Source of the DNA: Notospermus geniculatus | Lineage: Eukaryota > Nemertea > Pilidiophora > Heteronemertea > Lineidae | Assembly: GCA_002633025.1 (NCBI GenBank) | Contig: NMRB01000271.1 | Location: 188,490 to 252,489, forward strand | Length of the DNA: 64,000 nt | Direction of reading: 5' to 3' | Shown here: one piece after another, positions 1 through 10,590 of the stretch | Numbering within the stretch: the first letter of the stretch is position 1 | How the letters are laid out: each line of letters starts with the position of its first letter | The notes under the pieces: model-generated | Seen by the model: the letters and a program-made list of their open reading frames with translations, nothing else | Told to the model about the DNA's origin: nothing | The model's database searches: none | Made by a program: the position numbers and the translations under genes

Positions 1-420
1 CCGGTGCCAACAGCAATGAGCATGACACCCCGCCGGTTTTACAGCTCAAACTCGTTAACGAAAATGAGTTACAACACCAAATTTCTCACAGAGCTGCAGT
101 AAACCACTGAGATCCGACTGTACGTCTTACTTACTCGGATTCGATGACATTTCTGTCTCCAGTTTCAGATTTTTGTAGCCGGTCCTGTTCGTTTTCTTCC
201 GAGTCGGCCATTTTGACACGGAGGTTTGCAAAACCCGGACTCGGAAAACGGCCATCGCACGGTAGCGCGCAGCACTGATTCCCCAGCGTGGGCATGACCG
301 CCCAGTGGCTTAAGATGGGACCCCAGCCAACGACTCCCAAACATGGACCCATGCATGCCTTTAAAGACCACGAACATGGACACAGGCAAAATTATCAGCC
401 TGAAAAGTGAAAACGAAAAT
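1..420. other. No gene recognised
   Basis: I see no exon with credible splice sites, no known domain and no repeat border here. The short open frames on the minus strand have no recognisable protein features. Confidence 0.4.
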
Positions 421-454
421 CAAATATGTTATAAAAAGGTACAGATTGACCAGC

Positions 455-665
455 ATAGGCCAAGACACATTTTGTAAAAAGTGCCTTTTTTCCCTAGTTT
501 CTGTTGTCAGAGTGCCTTTTGTTCCGAGTGCCTTTATTTCGTAGTGCCTTTTTTACCTAGTGCCTTTTTTCTTGGTGCCTTTATTTCCTAGTGCCTTTTT
601 TACCCAGTGCCTTTTTTCCAGTGCCTTTTTTACCTAGTGCCTTTTTTCCGTGCCTTTATTACCGT
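455..665 (+). repeat. Minisatellite of AGTGCCTTTTTTACCT-like units
   Basis: Many head-to-tail units of agtgcctttttt followed by acct, tcct or cc fill this stretch, with small length differences between units. The same unit appears in the opposite orientation at 28931-29187 and as a short trace near 56970-57000. The sequence just before it (around 440-480) also reappears inverted near 30183-30225, so the array belongs to a larger dispersed repeat. Confidence 0.85.
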
Positions 666-750
666 ATACCGAGCCTGCCATGGTTCAAAAACCCGTGTTT
701 TTCAGTCACTGGTTTCTTCAACCCAGCAATTCATAGGTGCGAAAGAAAAA

Positions 751-1110
751 ATGAAATGGTCCATGGACCATGTGCTCACCTGGTTGGACATACTAGTAAT
801 AGAGTAATGACAGAGGGAGGTACATATCATCAGTTATGAGCAATCTGGGTCAAATAATTCCTGAGTTACAGGACTTTGATAATTTTTGGGTTATGCCATC
901 TGGCGACCATATTGGATGTCCGATCGGGCCAGAACTTCACATGCACATAAAGGTCATCCAGAGGGAGTCACATTGCACATTTGAGCGCTTTGTGTTGAGT
1001 CGTTCCTGAGTTATAGCACTTTTAATGATTTGGGGGTTATGCCACCTGGTGGAGCTGGTAGAACTACAAACAGTTTACACTTTTGGTAGCTCTACTGATA
1101 AGTTCCAGCT
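751..1110 (+). repeat. Dispersed repeat family A, 5' part
   Basis: It starts with the self-complementary head gaaatggtccatggaccatg and continues with 'ttatgccacctggtgg' and 'ttggatgtccgatcggg' blocks. The same succession occurs at 27367-27830, and a diverged version begins the long copy at 53097. No coding potential is apparent. Confidence 0.75.
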
Positions 1111-1974
1111 TGACAATGACCCCGATTGGGGTCGAAAATTTGCGAAACTCTGGAAGTTGACTTCCTATATATTAGCCCTCTTCAATATCTTATCTTTTGA
1201 ATATTCTTATGTGCGGCAAGCGACTACCGCAAATGCCAGACTCAAGCCCAGAATCATACAATTAGGCTATTCGAGGTTTTCTTAGACGTGTTCAGTATGC
1301 ATGTCCAGGATCAGGTCGCGGGTACCCGGATGTGATTACGAAAATAATTCGTCTGGGGTTGGTCCCTCCCCGGTGAGCACTACTGCCACCTGGAGGGAAC
1401 AGCTGGAGCTGGTCTAAGTGATCGGATGACTTATGGATTCATTTCACCGAAACTGATACGCTATTTTTTCTTGCGAACCCAAAAGGCTCGGCGCATGAAA
1501 TGGTGTTCCGGGTGCGAAATTATCGAACACAGATTATATGCAGTCGTTTCGGTGTATTTTTGCTGTTATTTAGCTGTTGACACAAGGTTAAAATTACGAT
1601 TTACATAACATGCTCCGTCAGAATGAGAAACGCTCTGACATGCATCAGTCGCCGCCTGTCCTGTACCATTGCAAGTTTGACCTGACATCAGCATAAAGGT
1701 GTTAGCACCTACCATGTAAATGGTTTCTCGTGTGAGATGGCTCTCAAATGCAATTTCCAACCATTGGTGAATTCCGTAGGACGTTCGCTAATGCTAAGTT
1801 CCCACTGTCGTGCGGTCCGTTACGAACGTCACGATTGGCCATTCGTAGCTGAGCGTGGAAAATTTGTTTACTTCTCAGAAGTTTCACGTTTGGATACGAG
1901 GTGATGCGAGTCGAAACCTTCTTCTACGATTTGGTGCGCTTGGATGTGACATGGCCACGATTGGTCAATTTTAG
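1111..1974. other. No gene; fragment of a foldback repeat
   Basis: Around 1118-1166 a block containing gattggggtcgaaaatttgc matches one arm of the palindrome at 26929-27091 and a fragment at 45740-45800. Nothing else is recognisable in this stretch. Confidence 0.45.
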
Positions 1975-2545
1975 GTGGCACCCCAGACAGCAGAACGACG
2001 TTGGCACAACGTTGATTTTACGTCAGTGGACAACGTATGTGTACGTTGGCCCAACGTTGGCATCCTACGTTGGACCAACATCATTTTGCACCCGCGAATT
2101 ATGTTGGGCCAACATGGGCCCAACCATTTGCCAACCTTTTATTGACGTTATAGGAACCTTTTGACAACCTCCAGCCAACGTTGTGCCGACATTGACATCC
2201 TAAGTTGGGCCAACATCATTTTGCACCCGCGAATTATGTTGGGCCAACGTTGTTTTCAGGTAAGTTCCGACATTGGCCCAACCATTTGCCAAACCTTTAT
2301 TGACGTTATAGGAACCTTTTGACAACCTCCAGCCAACGTGTTGCCAACATTAGCATCCTACGTTGGGCCAGCATCATTTTGCACCCGCGAATTATGTTGG
2401 GCCAACGTTGTTTTCAGGTAAATTCTTACATTGTCCCAACCATTTGCCAACCTTTTACTCACGTTATAGCAACCTTTGGACAACCTCCAACCAACGTTGC
2501 GCCAATACTGGCCCAACCATCTACCACCATCTGCGCCTTGCTTGT
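1975..2545. repeat. Satellite of TTGGGCCAACGTT-type units
   Basis: Three diverged units of about 130-160 bp begin near 2069, 2199 and 2357. Each carries the block cattttgcacccgcgaatta followed by ttgggccaacgtt. The core ttggnccaa is palindromic, so both strands carry it. The open frames here are repeat translations. Confidence 0.8.
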
Positions 2546-3204
2546 GCCAGGTCTGCACAAGGGAAAGGGCGGATTTACCGAGGTAAAGTCCGCCACTCCA
2601 AATATAACTTGAACCTTATCCAATAGGCCGAGAAGCTATGTAGAGTTCAATATTGCATAGGGTATATCAATGCACAGCACAAACTCTTCTGTATGGTTTA
2701 GAGAAAGCCGATGTTATACAATTATTGTTTTCATAATTCTGAAAGAGAAACATTCACAGCCTAAAAATTGTATCTCAGATTTCAAACCATAGTTTGTCAA
2801 TATTCTTATGTGTTTGCTTTCGAAAGTCGGCGTTTCTGTATTCTTTTTTTTTGCGAATTAGAACATAATCGTTATCTCCCCATGTCGAACTGGTGACCTA
2901 CTATGATTTGTAGTTTTAAAAAGGAGAAATCTGCTTAAGAACTGGACAGGTTAAGGAATTCTGAATTTTTGAAAAATTTTACAGATAATGGATATATGTT
3001 TGCCATCAATTCACCACCGGGCCCAATGTGGCTGGCGCCGACATCCAAGCTGCTCCAGTGGTGGTGTCGCCGATACCCTCTAGTCCATTGTCCCTTCCGA
3101 CTGTGGGCCACCAAATACCGTTGCTGGCCACCGATGCGCTGATTTCCCCCTCTTCTGCCACCGGTGGTCCACCGATTGTTGCTCTCTGGGAGCCCCCTCA
3201 AAAT
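2546..3204. other. No gene; CCACCGG-rich patch
   Basis: About 2600-3000 shows nothing recognisable. About 3010-3200 is rich in ccacc/ggtgg words and may be a decayed short repeat. No splice-bounded exon was seen. Confidence 0.35.
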
Positions 3205-4160
3205 ATCAACGTCGGGTCAACGTAGATGAACAACCTTTGGCCGACTATGGTTAGACCCCCGTGAACTACCTACTCCCAACGTCAGACCAACGTCGGTACA
3301 TGACCAATTATCAACCAGAGATCACCCTCCAAATAAGCAACGTCGGACCAATGCTGATGAAAACCCGTGACCGACTCTGGCGTAGACCGTCGTGAACTAA
3401 CTACTCCCAAGGTCAGACCAACGTCGGCATATGACCAATTATCAACTACACAGCACCCTCTAAATAGCAACGTCGCGCCAACGTCGATGAACAACCCGTG
3501 GCCGACTCCTGCACAAATCTTCGTAAACTACCAACTCCCAACGTCAGACCAACGTCGGCATATAGAGAGGATGCGCAGCTTTCCAACTCCGACTCCGACT
3601 TCAACTACGAGAATGAATTGGGAGTCCGCTATGGACATCCTTGATAAAAACGATTTGATAGAAGTTTTCAATTCGTCAAACACCATAAATTGAAGGCAGA
3701 AAAAATGGCTTAATAAATCGGAAGTGCGGATAAATAATGAATATTGAAGTCGTAATCCTAGTCGTTACGACTTTGAGACACGACTATGACGACTACGATA
3801 TTTGCGATTTGTGCGCACTTCCGATTACGAGTCAAAATTATTCTACCACAAAGTTATGGCATTTTACGATTTGCAAACGTCTATCAAATCGTTTTTTTTC
3901 AAGGAAGTCCACAGCGGACTGCAATTCATTCTCGTAGTTGAAGTCGGAGTTGGAGTCGGAAAACTGCGCATCCTCTCTTATGACCAAATATCAACGACTG
4001 AGCACCATCCAAATATCAACGTTGTGCCAACGTAGATGAACAACTCTCGGCCGACTCTTGCCCAAATCGTCGTGAATTACCTATTCCCAACGTCAGATCA
4101 ACGTCGGAAATGACCAACTACCAATGTCCGACGTTCGCCAACCTCTGCCGACGTTGTGCT
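3205..4160. repeat. Satellite of CAACGTCGGACCAACGTC-type units
   Basis: Diverged units of about 120-145 bp begin near 3207, 3348, 3468 and, after an inserted MITE, near 4018. They share 'actcccaacgtcagacca' and 'gaacaacccgtggccgact' blocks. It resembles the satellite at 1975-2545 in its caacgt core but has different spacer sequence. Confidence 0.8.
3564..3978. mobile_element. 415-bp foldback MITE inside a satellite unit
   Basis: The ends are exact inverted repeats (agagaggatgcgcag), and both arms continue as imperfect complements through most of the element (for example ccgactccgacttcaact near the left and its complement near 3935). TAT is present on both sides (3561-3563 and 3979-3981). Neighbouring satellite units have a single catatgacc at this point, giving a natural empty site. 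It carries no transposase. Confidence 0.88.
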
Positions 4161-4190
4161 CTGCTGTCTGAAAGCGACTTGAACGTGTTA

Positions 4191-4589
4191 AGGGCCGTTT
4201 ACACATGCAACTTTTCATATGCAACTTCATGCAACTTGTTGCATAAACCTGAGGAGAGCAAAATTTTCATCAAAGTTGCATGTGTAAACGAGTATGCAAC
4301 TTGTTGCAACTACCAACTGCAACTTCTTGCAAATTTAGGATCCAGATCCTATTTTCTGTTAAAGTTGCAAAAAGTTGCATGTCGATGGCCAATGAGAATA
4401 CAGCAAAAAATCATGTGACGTCTACTAAGGCCAAAATGGCCGCCGAACAAAGGATTCCCGCCCAAATTCCTGCAACTTGTTGCGAACTTTTGCAACTTAT
4501 CACACTTGATATTGCTATGTGTAAACGTCACATGTGGACTGCAACAAGTTGCAGATTGCTGCAGCTTGCAACCTAGTGTAAACCGCCCT
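4191..4589. mobile_element. TTA-flanked MITE (Harbinger-like), 399 bp
   Basis: The ends are agggccgtttacac and its near complement gtgtaaaccgccct, flanked by TTA at 4188-4190 and 4590-4592. The interior is full of the short palindromic word gcaacttgttgca. Three-base TTA/TAA duplications are typical of PIF/Harbinger elements; the family assignment is inferred from that and from the similar element at 17686-17989. Confidence 0.8.
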
Positions 4590-4592
4590 TTA

Positions 4593-5320
4593 GGTGCTCT
4601 TCAAGTATATTGTACACACTTATGGAAATATGTCAGACATTCTGTTGCATGATCAATTTTTGTAGCGTGGAAGAGGCCTTAAAGGGCCTCAAGAGGCAGC
4701 TTGCTATTAGGCTACTAACAGTACTTCCACTATACAAAAGGTGGCGCTAGTAACCATGAACTCATGAATTGTGAATCAAATGTTGACATTGATGAAATTT
4801 TACTTCAAAAATGATGCCCAAGTTCGACCTTGACCTCTGACCTTGACCTTGACCTCTGATCATCAAGGTCATTGCATAAGCGAAATGGGCATCCTAAATA
4901 ACCTAAGTATGGGTGATATCATGCCTCTACCTTTACCACAGGCAGAGATATTTCAAATTATCAAGTTTGATATATCAAAATCTCATGATATTTTGAACAC
5001 CCGGACACTTGAGGCTGAGAATTTCAACATAGTCCAGTCCTTGGATNCATAAACATAGGGAAGGAACTTGTTGCTAGTGCTCTACCTGGCGTCGGAGACA
5101 AGTTATTCAAGAAACAAAAGTGTGACAGACAAAATCTCAACTTTTGATATGTCAATTTCACCATGAACCAGGTATCGGAGACTGGAAATTTTCATTCCAT
5201 CTTGTAGCTCAGGTCATGAAACCCGGGGGTAGGTCACATTTCCAGGTCTGTAGTTACAGGTGTGACAGACTGAACAGACAGACACACACACACACACACA
5301 TACGCGTATTTGGTACAAAG
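4593..5320 (+). repeat. TGACCT-rich repeat and CA microsatellite
   Basis: Near 4830-4870 the word tgacct or tgacctctgac occurs several times in a row, resembling the tgacctctgtgaccttgaaa block of family A. A run of about nine CA units follows near 5282-5300. This looks like an older relative of family A. The word matches nuclear-receptor half-sites, but I see no evidence of regulatory use. Confidence 0.5.
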
Positions 5321-6334
5321 GTGGGACCCTATCTCCAACACGCAGACAGAGGACCACCCTTTCCCTTATAGCTACGGACACCAAAATTTAGTACAAGCCT
5401 TTGTCCACATGTTGGAGCTACCTGATAACATTTCAGAGCTGTACTCCAATATCGTCCCCACATTAACAAACAATGGACCTTCCTAATATGGAAGTGGAAA
5501 GGAAGGACCCCCCATATTAGGAAAGTCCTCCATTTACCTTTTACCATATAAGGTAAGTCCTTCCTTTAATGCTTTTTCATTACGGCAAATCCACGCTAGA
5601 GAACTGAAAATTATTTCCTCAGCTTCTAATGCATCTCTTGAGGAAATATTCATTTCACCCAGTTGAGCAGAGAACAGGTATACCTGTCCGTACAAACTCC
5701 ACAGGTACAACACTCAATGTTACCTGTCGAGTTTCAATGTAAACGTGACAAAGATATGTGTATCCACTTGCTATACCTGTGCTACATTTTAGGAGTCAAC
5801 TTGGGTGCCATCAAAACTCGGGACCATTCGGCTAGCGTGAGTTTGCGGTAATGTTGTTTTTACGGCAAAAAATCAGCCATGTCCACGATTGCAATTTTCA
5901 CACCTCGTTTTCACACCTGTAAAAGAGCCCACTTTTTGCCCAGCTTCCTTAATGTTCTCTCTTGGGTGTTCGAAAATAAAGACTTATTTGTTGGGAGTTT
6001 ACCTAACCCAAAGAACGAACTATATAATCTAATTGCGCAACCGTTACAGCTTCTGCACTCAGCGATCCGATGAGGCTGTCAATACATCTACCAAACACAT
6101 ACCACAGGCCAACACGCGTTCCCTATTCCCCAAACATGGAGACACCAAGGGCTAAAATATTTTTAGAAAAAATCTTACTCCATTCGCTGAGCAAGGAAAC
6201 GCTCCAATGGAAAGCCGCCCTTAATGTTAATATTTTAGCCCTTGTTTGGTGGATATTGTAAATTTTACTAAATATTACAACCCTATATGCTTGCCAGGAA
6301 AAACCTGCGACTTCATTCAGTTCTTGCAATATAA
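5321..6334. repeat. No gene; hairpin at 6149-6241
   Basis: The 6149-6241 segment has inverted ends (ggctaaaatattttt and its partner taatattttagcc), consistent with a very small MITE. A second short inverted pair around taatatgg lies near 5480-5520. The open frames here carry no recognisable protein features. Confidence 0.45.
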
Positions 6335-7125
6335 ACATTTTGTTTGCAATTCTGACAGTGCTGTAATAATATCCAAGCAGGAGATAGCAATTCAGGGAAT
6401 GCAAGTCGAATCTGCGCATGAAACAAAGGACTAATGTATGAAAATTCGCCCACAAACAGAGGATGTCTCGAAAGAAAGGAGGGACATTGGTTGATCATTA
6501 TTGTACACTGCTCAAAACATGAACAGGGGTATGAGTACGCCTACCTCCCCAAGAGCAGATTCTCAGGTTCCCTTTTGACTTGGTGTGATCATGTAGTGAT
6601 AGAGGGTTAAGGTTGGAACCCCATTTAATGAACAGAAAGGTAGATACTACTCACTCAGCCCTGCACCTGGCGCCAAACATGCCATAAGTGAATCGAGACA
6701 GGTTTGGGGGTTTGATATGATGTCATTTGTTCATTGAATGCCGGTGTGAAGGGAAAGAATGTCCTAGGAAAAACTGTCCGGGGAACAAAAGATCCTATTG
6801 TTACATTCTAATCTCTGACAATTGGTTTCTATACCCATGCCGCTTAATCCGTCATTCAAGGACACTTTTACAGGGGACACTATTTACTGCTACACCGGTA
6901 TGCATTTTAAGATAAATTCAGGGAATTCCCCGTTTTTGTTTATCCAATTATGCAATTCTGACAGTACATACTTTTCAATAATATCCAAAGAGATAGTAAT
7001 TAATTCATGAATTGCAATCGAATCTGCGCATGTGCTTCTTATTCAATTCAAATTGTTGAATTTGGCACTCAACTGGAAGAAGAAGAGCAAAGGACTACCG
7101 TATAAAAATTCACCCACAAACAAAC
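6335..7125 (+). repeat. Dispersed repeat family E, two copies
   Basis: Copies at about 6335-6490 and 6945-7125 share 'caattctgacagt', 'taatatccaa', 'aatctgcgcatg' and 'cacccacaaacaaa' in the same order. A third copy is at about 10385-10550. The copies are diverged and non-coding. Confidence 0.7.
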
Positions 7126-7139
7126 GGACCACAACGACG

Positions 7140-9125
7140 ACGGGCGACGGACACCGCATCATGATTATAGCTGGCAGGTGAGCTGAAAAGTGTTCCCGCC
7201 TATCCCCCAACGTTTCCTTGAAGTCAACGCTAGAAGTGCGAGATACATTTTGATTTCTTCCACATGTTATTCTGCGAAAGAAAGTAAGGACATTTAGATT
7301 GGAGACACACTAACAAAGGAAGGACATTCCAGAACAATAACCAGGTTTTTGAAGTGGAGTAGTGCATAAACTTGGATGATTTTCAGGTAATGCCCCCCTG
7401 GCTGCGATATTTTTGAAATCAGATCGAGGTGAATATTGACGACAGTCAACGCTAGAAGTGCGAGAAATTTTGATTACTTCCACGTGTCACATGTTACTAA
7501 GGAAAGCAAGGACCTTTGGATTGAAGACACACTGACAAAGGAAGGACATTCCAGGAAGAAGGACCTACATATTCCAACGTAGGAGAGAAGGTATGTCAAT
7601 GTTGAAACACACAGTAAATGAGAGGACATTCTGGAAAGGAAGGACCAAATGAATGACCAAATTCAGTGCGAGAGACAATGGGTGATATGAATAAAAATCA
7701 GTATCTACTAGCTAGCAGTTAAAAGTAAAAGTAACTAGTTCAAAGTTTTTACTCCAAGTAGAATGAACACTTGAATTCATATGAATAAACAGTTGCTTTT
7801 ACTGTAAGGTAATCACTTCAGTGCTACTAGTTTTTACTCGTCTGAGTCCTGGGTTCACCGTACAGAAATTGGTCAATCACATTACTGCGGATTATTCATA
7901 TCCTCGGCAGTATTTACTGTTTTTGGAGTAACTATTGCACTAGTATTAGTAGTAGCACTATTGCACTACTTATTAGTAGTAGCTACAAGTTATTACTTGC
8001 AGTAATTACTAGCATTTTATTCATGTAGTTGCCAGTAAATACATCAAAAACTGGAGTAAAAGTTATTGCTTATTTTTATTCATATCACATATTTTGATTA
8101 CCTCCACATGTTACTCTACCAAGGAAAGTAAGGACATTTAGATTGCACACACACTGACAAAGGAAGGACATTTCAGAAAGAAGGATCTTATATTTGAACG
8201 CAGGATGGAAGGTATGTCAATGTTGAAACACACATTCAATGAGAGGACATTCTGGAAAGGAAGGACCGAATGATGAAGCCATATTTCAGGTCTGGGACAG
8301 GGTGCTTGTCACCCATTTTCTCTCCAGTCTTAAAACACTCATCCCATAACACATCACCCTTAGTCGACAGGACTAACTAATTCTAATAACTTTAATAGAG
8401 AGAGTACAAAATATTAATACAAAATGTGAAATTATCGGCAAGATAGCTGTAGGTCTTTTCGAGATTTCCCCAAATTTGAAAACCTCTGTTAAGGCAAGCC
8501 TCATTGCAAAGACACCATTGCACCCTCTAATTCTTTCAGGTTTTTTTGGGCGCATCTGATCTGAATTTTTGTGCATCGCCATCGTCAGTGGGTGTAATTT
8601 GGTATAACAACTCTAGGTGAATGTGAGGTGAACCTTTGTCAATTTATGGCGAGACAGAACTGAAGAATCACTGTGGATTTCGCGACTGACGATCTTTTTG
8701 ATACGGCCTTGGTGTTACTTTATCGGCCCACTGATAATCAAGGGATTTGGCCTCATATTTGAAGACAGTCAATGCTAGAAGTGCGAGAAATTTTGATTAC
8801 TTCCACATGTCACATGTTACTAAGGAAACCAAGGACATTTAGATTGGAGACACACTGACAAAGGAAGGACATTCCAGGAAGATGGGATGTCAATGTTGAA
8901 ACACACAGTCATTGAGAGGACATTCTGGAAAGGAAGGACCAAATGAAGAAGTCAGTTCAGGGAAAGGGTGCATGTCACCCATTTCACCTATTTGTCACCC
9001 ATTTTGTCTCCAGTCTTAAAACACTCATATACATGTACCCCCCACAACACAACACCCTATACTGCAGTCGCAACAAGACTAGCTAAATCTGATTACTCTC
9101 TCATAGAATAGAATATAGAAATGTT
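7140..9125 (+). repeat. Cluster of dispersed repeat family B
   Basis: Copies at about 7207-7350, 7440-7681, 8089-8590 and 8762-9125 share 'gtcaacgctagaagtgcg', 'ggagacacactgacaaagg', 'gagaggacattctgg' and 'ggtgcttgtcaccc'. The first follows the 3' end of a family A unit (caggtgagct near 7180), the same A-then-B order seen at 37300, 38520 and 44780. Open frames in it are not genes. Confidence 0.85.
7682..8088. mobile_element. 407-bp MITE in a family B unit
   Basis: Exact inverted ends gtgatatgaataaaaat / atttttattcatatcac enclose an A/T-rich interior with many actagta and tagtagta words. The family B sequence on either side belongs to interrupted or adjoining units. No coding capacity. Confidence 0.75.
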
Positions 9126-9414
9126 GCTTTTACCAGCACTTCGTTTCACTTTTTGGAGTTTCTCCTTTAGAATGAAGAAAAAACAGTATCAAAGTTGCAA
9201 AGGCTTCAAAAATATGGCTCCTGGTTTCTCGGGCCATCGATGTGGCGCTGACTGATTTTACAATGTCCCTCGACCTCATGCCAGCGAACCGTTGTTGCCG
9301 TTAGGCTTGTCATTTTTAAATTTAACCTCATCTGTGGGTCTTCTTGTTTGGACTACTCGCAGGGTACTGATGGACGCCTCGTTTAAACATGGGCCATTGA
9401 ACCATCTTTTTAAG

Positions 9415-9535
9415 TTGGGGATTTGGCCTAGTGGTTTAAGGCGTGCTGCCCCTTAGTGCTGGCGATCGATGCCTTATGCGAGGGTCCGTGGGTTCGATTC
9501 TGGTAGGAAGCAATGTCTTTCACCTTAGAAACCCG
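9415..9535 (+). repeat. tRNA-derived SINE head
   Basis: The segment has A-box-like tggcctagtggtttaagg and B-box-like gggttcgattctg at the spacing of a tRNA-type internal promoter, followed by a SINE body (ggtaggaagcaatgtctttc). The same 3' part occurs near 23118-23170. No acceptor stem closes it, so it is not a functional tRNA gene. Confidence 0.7.
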
Positions 9536-9549
9536 ATTTCTATTTCATA

Positions 9550-9636
9550 TTCTTCTAATTTTCTGATATACAATTCTACCACTTGCTTACATGTAGGGTT
9601 AGCACGCTTCTTTCTCATTTTGTTGCTTATCTGCAA
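9550..9636 (-). pseudogene. Decayed copy of the first SET-gene exon
   Basis: On the minus strand this matches the 58502-58620 exon, from the acceptor ttgcag and the residues ISN-MRKKRANP to a region like the parent's QVAEFYIRK. It has an extra six bases (acatgt) after the ANP codons, several substitutions, and loses similarity past residue ~30. No matching downstream SET exons were seen nearby, and SINE sequence abuts it. It is best read as a dead exon duplicate. Confidence 0.7.
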
Positions 9637-9639
9637 TTG

Positions 9640-10384
9640 AATGCAAAACAATGTAAAATGCACACTCTGGCTTTTAAGTTCCAGCAAAGTAATTTCTTGA
9701 CATAAAATGACTGTTTAAGGAATAGGCCTGTGTTGACACTCGTGCTGAAAAAAACAGTAACCAATGAAGAATTCCATTCAAAATCAGAGAAAACAAAAAA
9801 AAATGATTTGTTCATTAAAGACAAGTGAACGATGGTAGGCCTACGAATGAATGACATTCATAATGCACTAACACCATTTTTGAAATGCTGAGTTTCATAC
9901 AGCTGGACGAGAATCGTATACTGGCATTGGCACACAAGAAGATACGACTATTGTAGCATGTCTGTTCCGTTAGGAGAGCCAAAGGTGTGACAGTGATGTA
10001 AAATCAATGTGTGTGTGTGGGGGGGGGGGGGANGGGGGGGGGGATCTTTTTCTACACAATATTACTTGTACCACAGATACTCTAGTTCCACTTCATTGAG
10101 GAAAAAAGGAATTTTTCGGAAAATTGGCCCCGGTTCACCCTTTGACCCTACCGTAGTATACGGTACACTACCCTTCTTTAAGTGGTCTCCAACTGAAGAT
10201 TTGCACTACCGGTACTCAGGCCTTGATTTGTTTTCACTTTGGCCTGGACACAATGTGAACCTCTCCACACTGCATTAACGTAACGATACATTGACTCCTG
10301 GAGGCCCATTTTTTCTGAACAGTGATGTAGACGTATGGCATGGGACAAGATCGTGGCAGCGCCACTAATGGCACATGAATTTTC
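9640..10384. other. No gene; poly-G tract
   Basis: A gtgtgtg run followed by about 30 G (with one N at 10033) lies at 10009-10042. Nothing else is recognisable, and the open frame across the G tract is meaningless. Confidence 0.4.
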
Positions 10385-10590
10385 CAGTTATCCAATTGTG
10401 CAATTCTGAGAGTACATATTCTTTAATAATATCCAAGGAGATAGCAGTTCAGGAAACGCAATCGAATCTGCGCATGAAACAGAGGACTACAGTATAAACA
10501 TTCACCCACAAACAAAGGACGCCTCGAAAGGACGGAAGGACGGACATCGGCTTGGAATCCTCCCCCCCCCCCCCCCCCCCCCCCAANNNN
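10385..10590 (+). repeat. Family E copy, then poly-C and small gap
   Basis: A third family E copy ends near 10550 and is followed by a run of C (about 10561-10584) and four N. The homopolymer and N together suggest a collapsed or unresolved junction. Confidence 0.65.

Noticed and set aside
455-665. CRISPR-like array
   Set aside because: Units are directly adjacent with no unique spacers, and the sequence is animal nuclear DNA.
4836-4870. Nuclear-receptor response element
   Set aside because: The tgacct words are part of a dispersed repeat, so a regulatory role cannot be supported from sequence alone.
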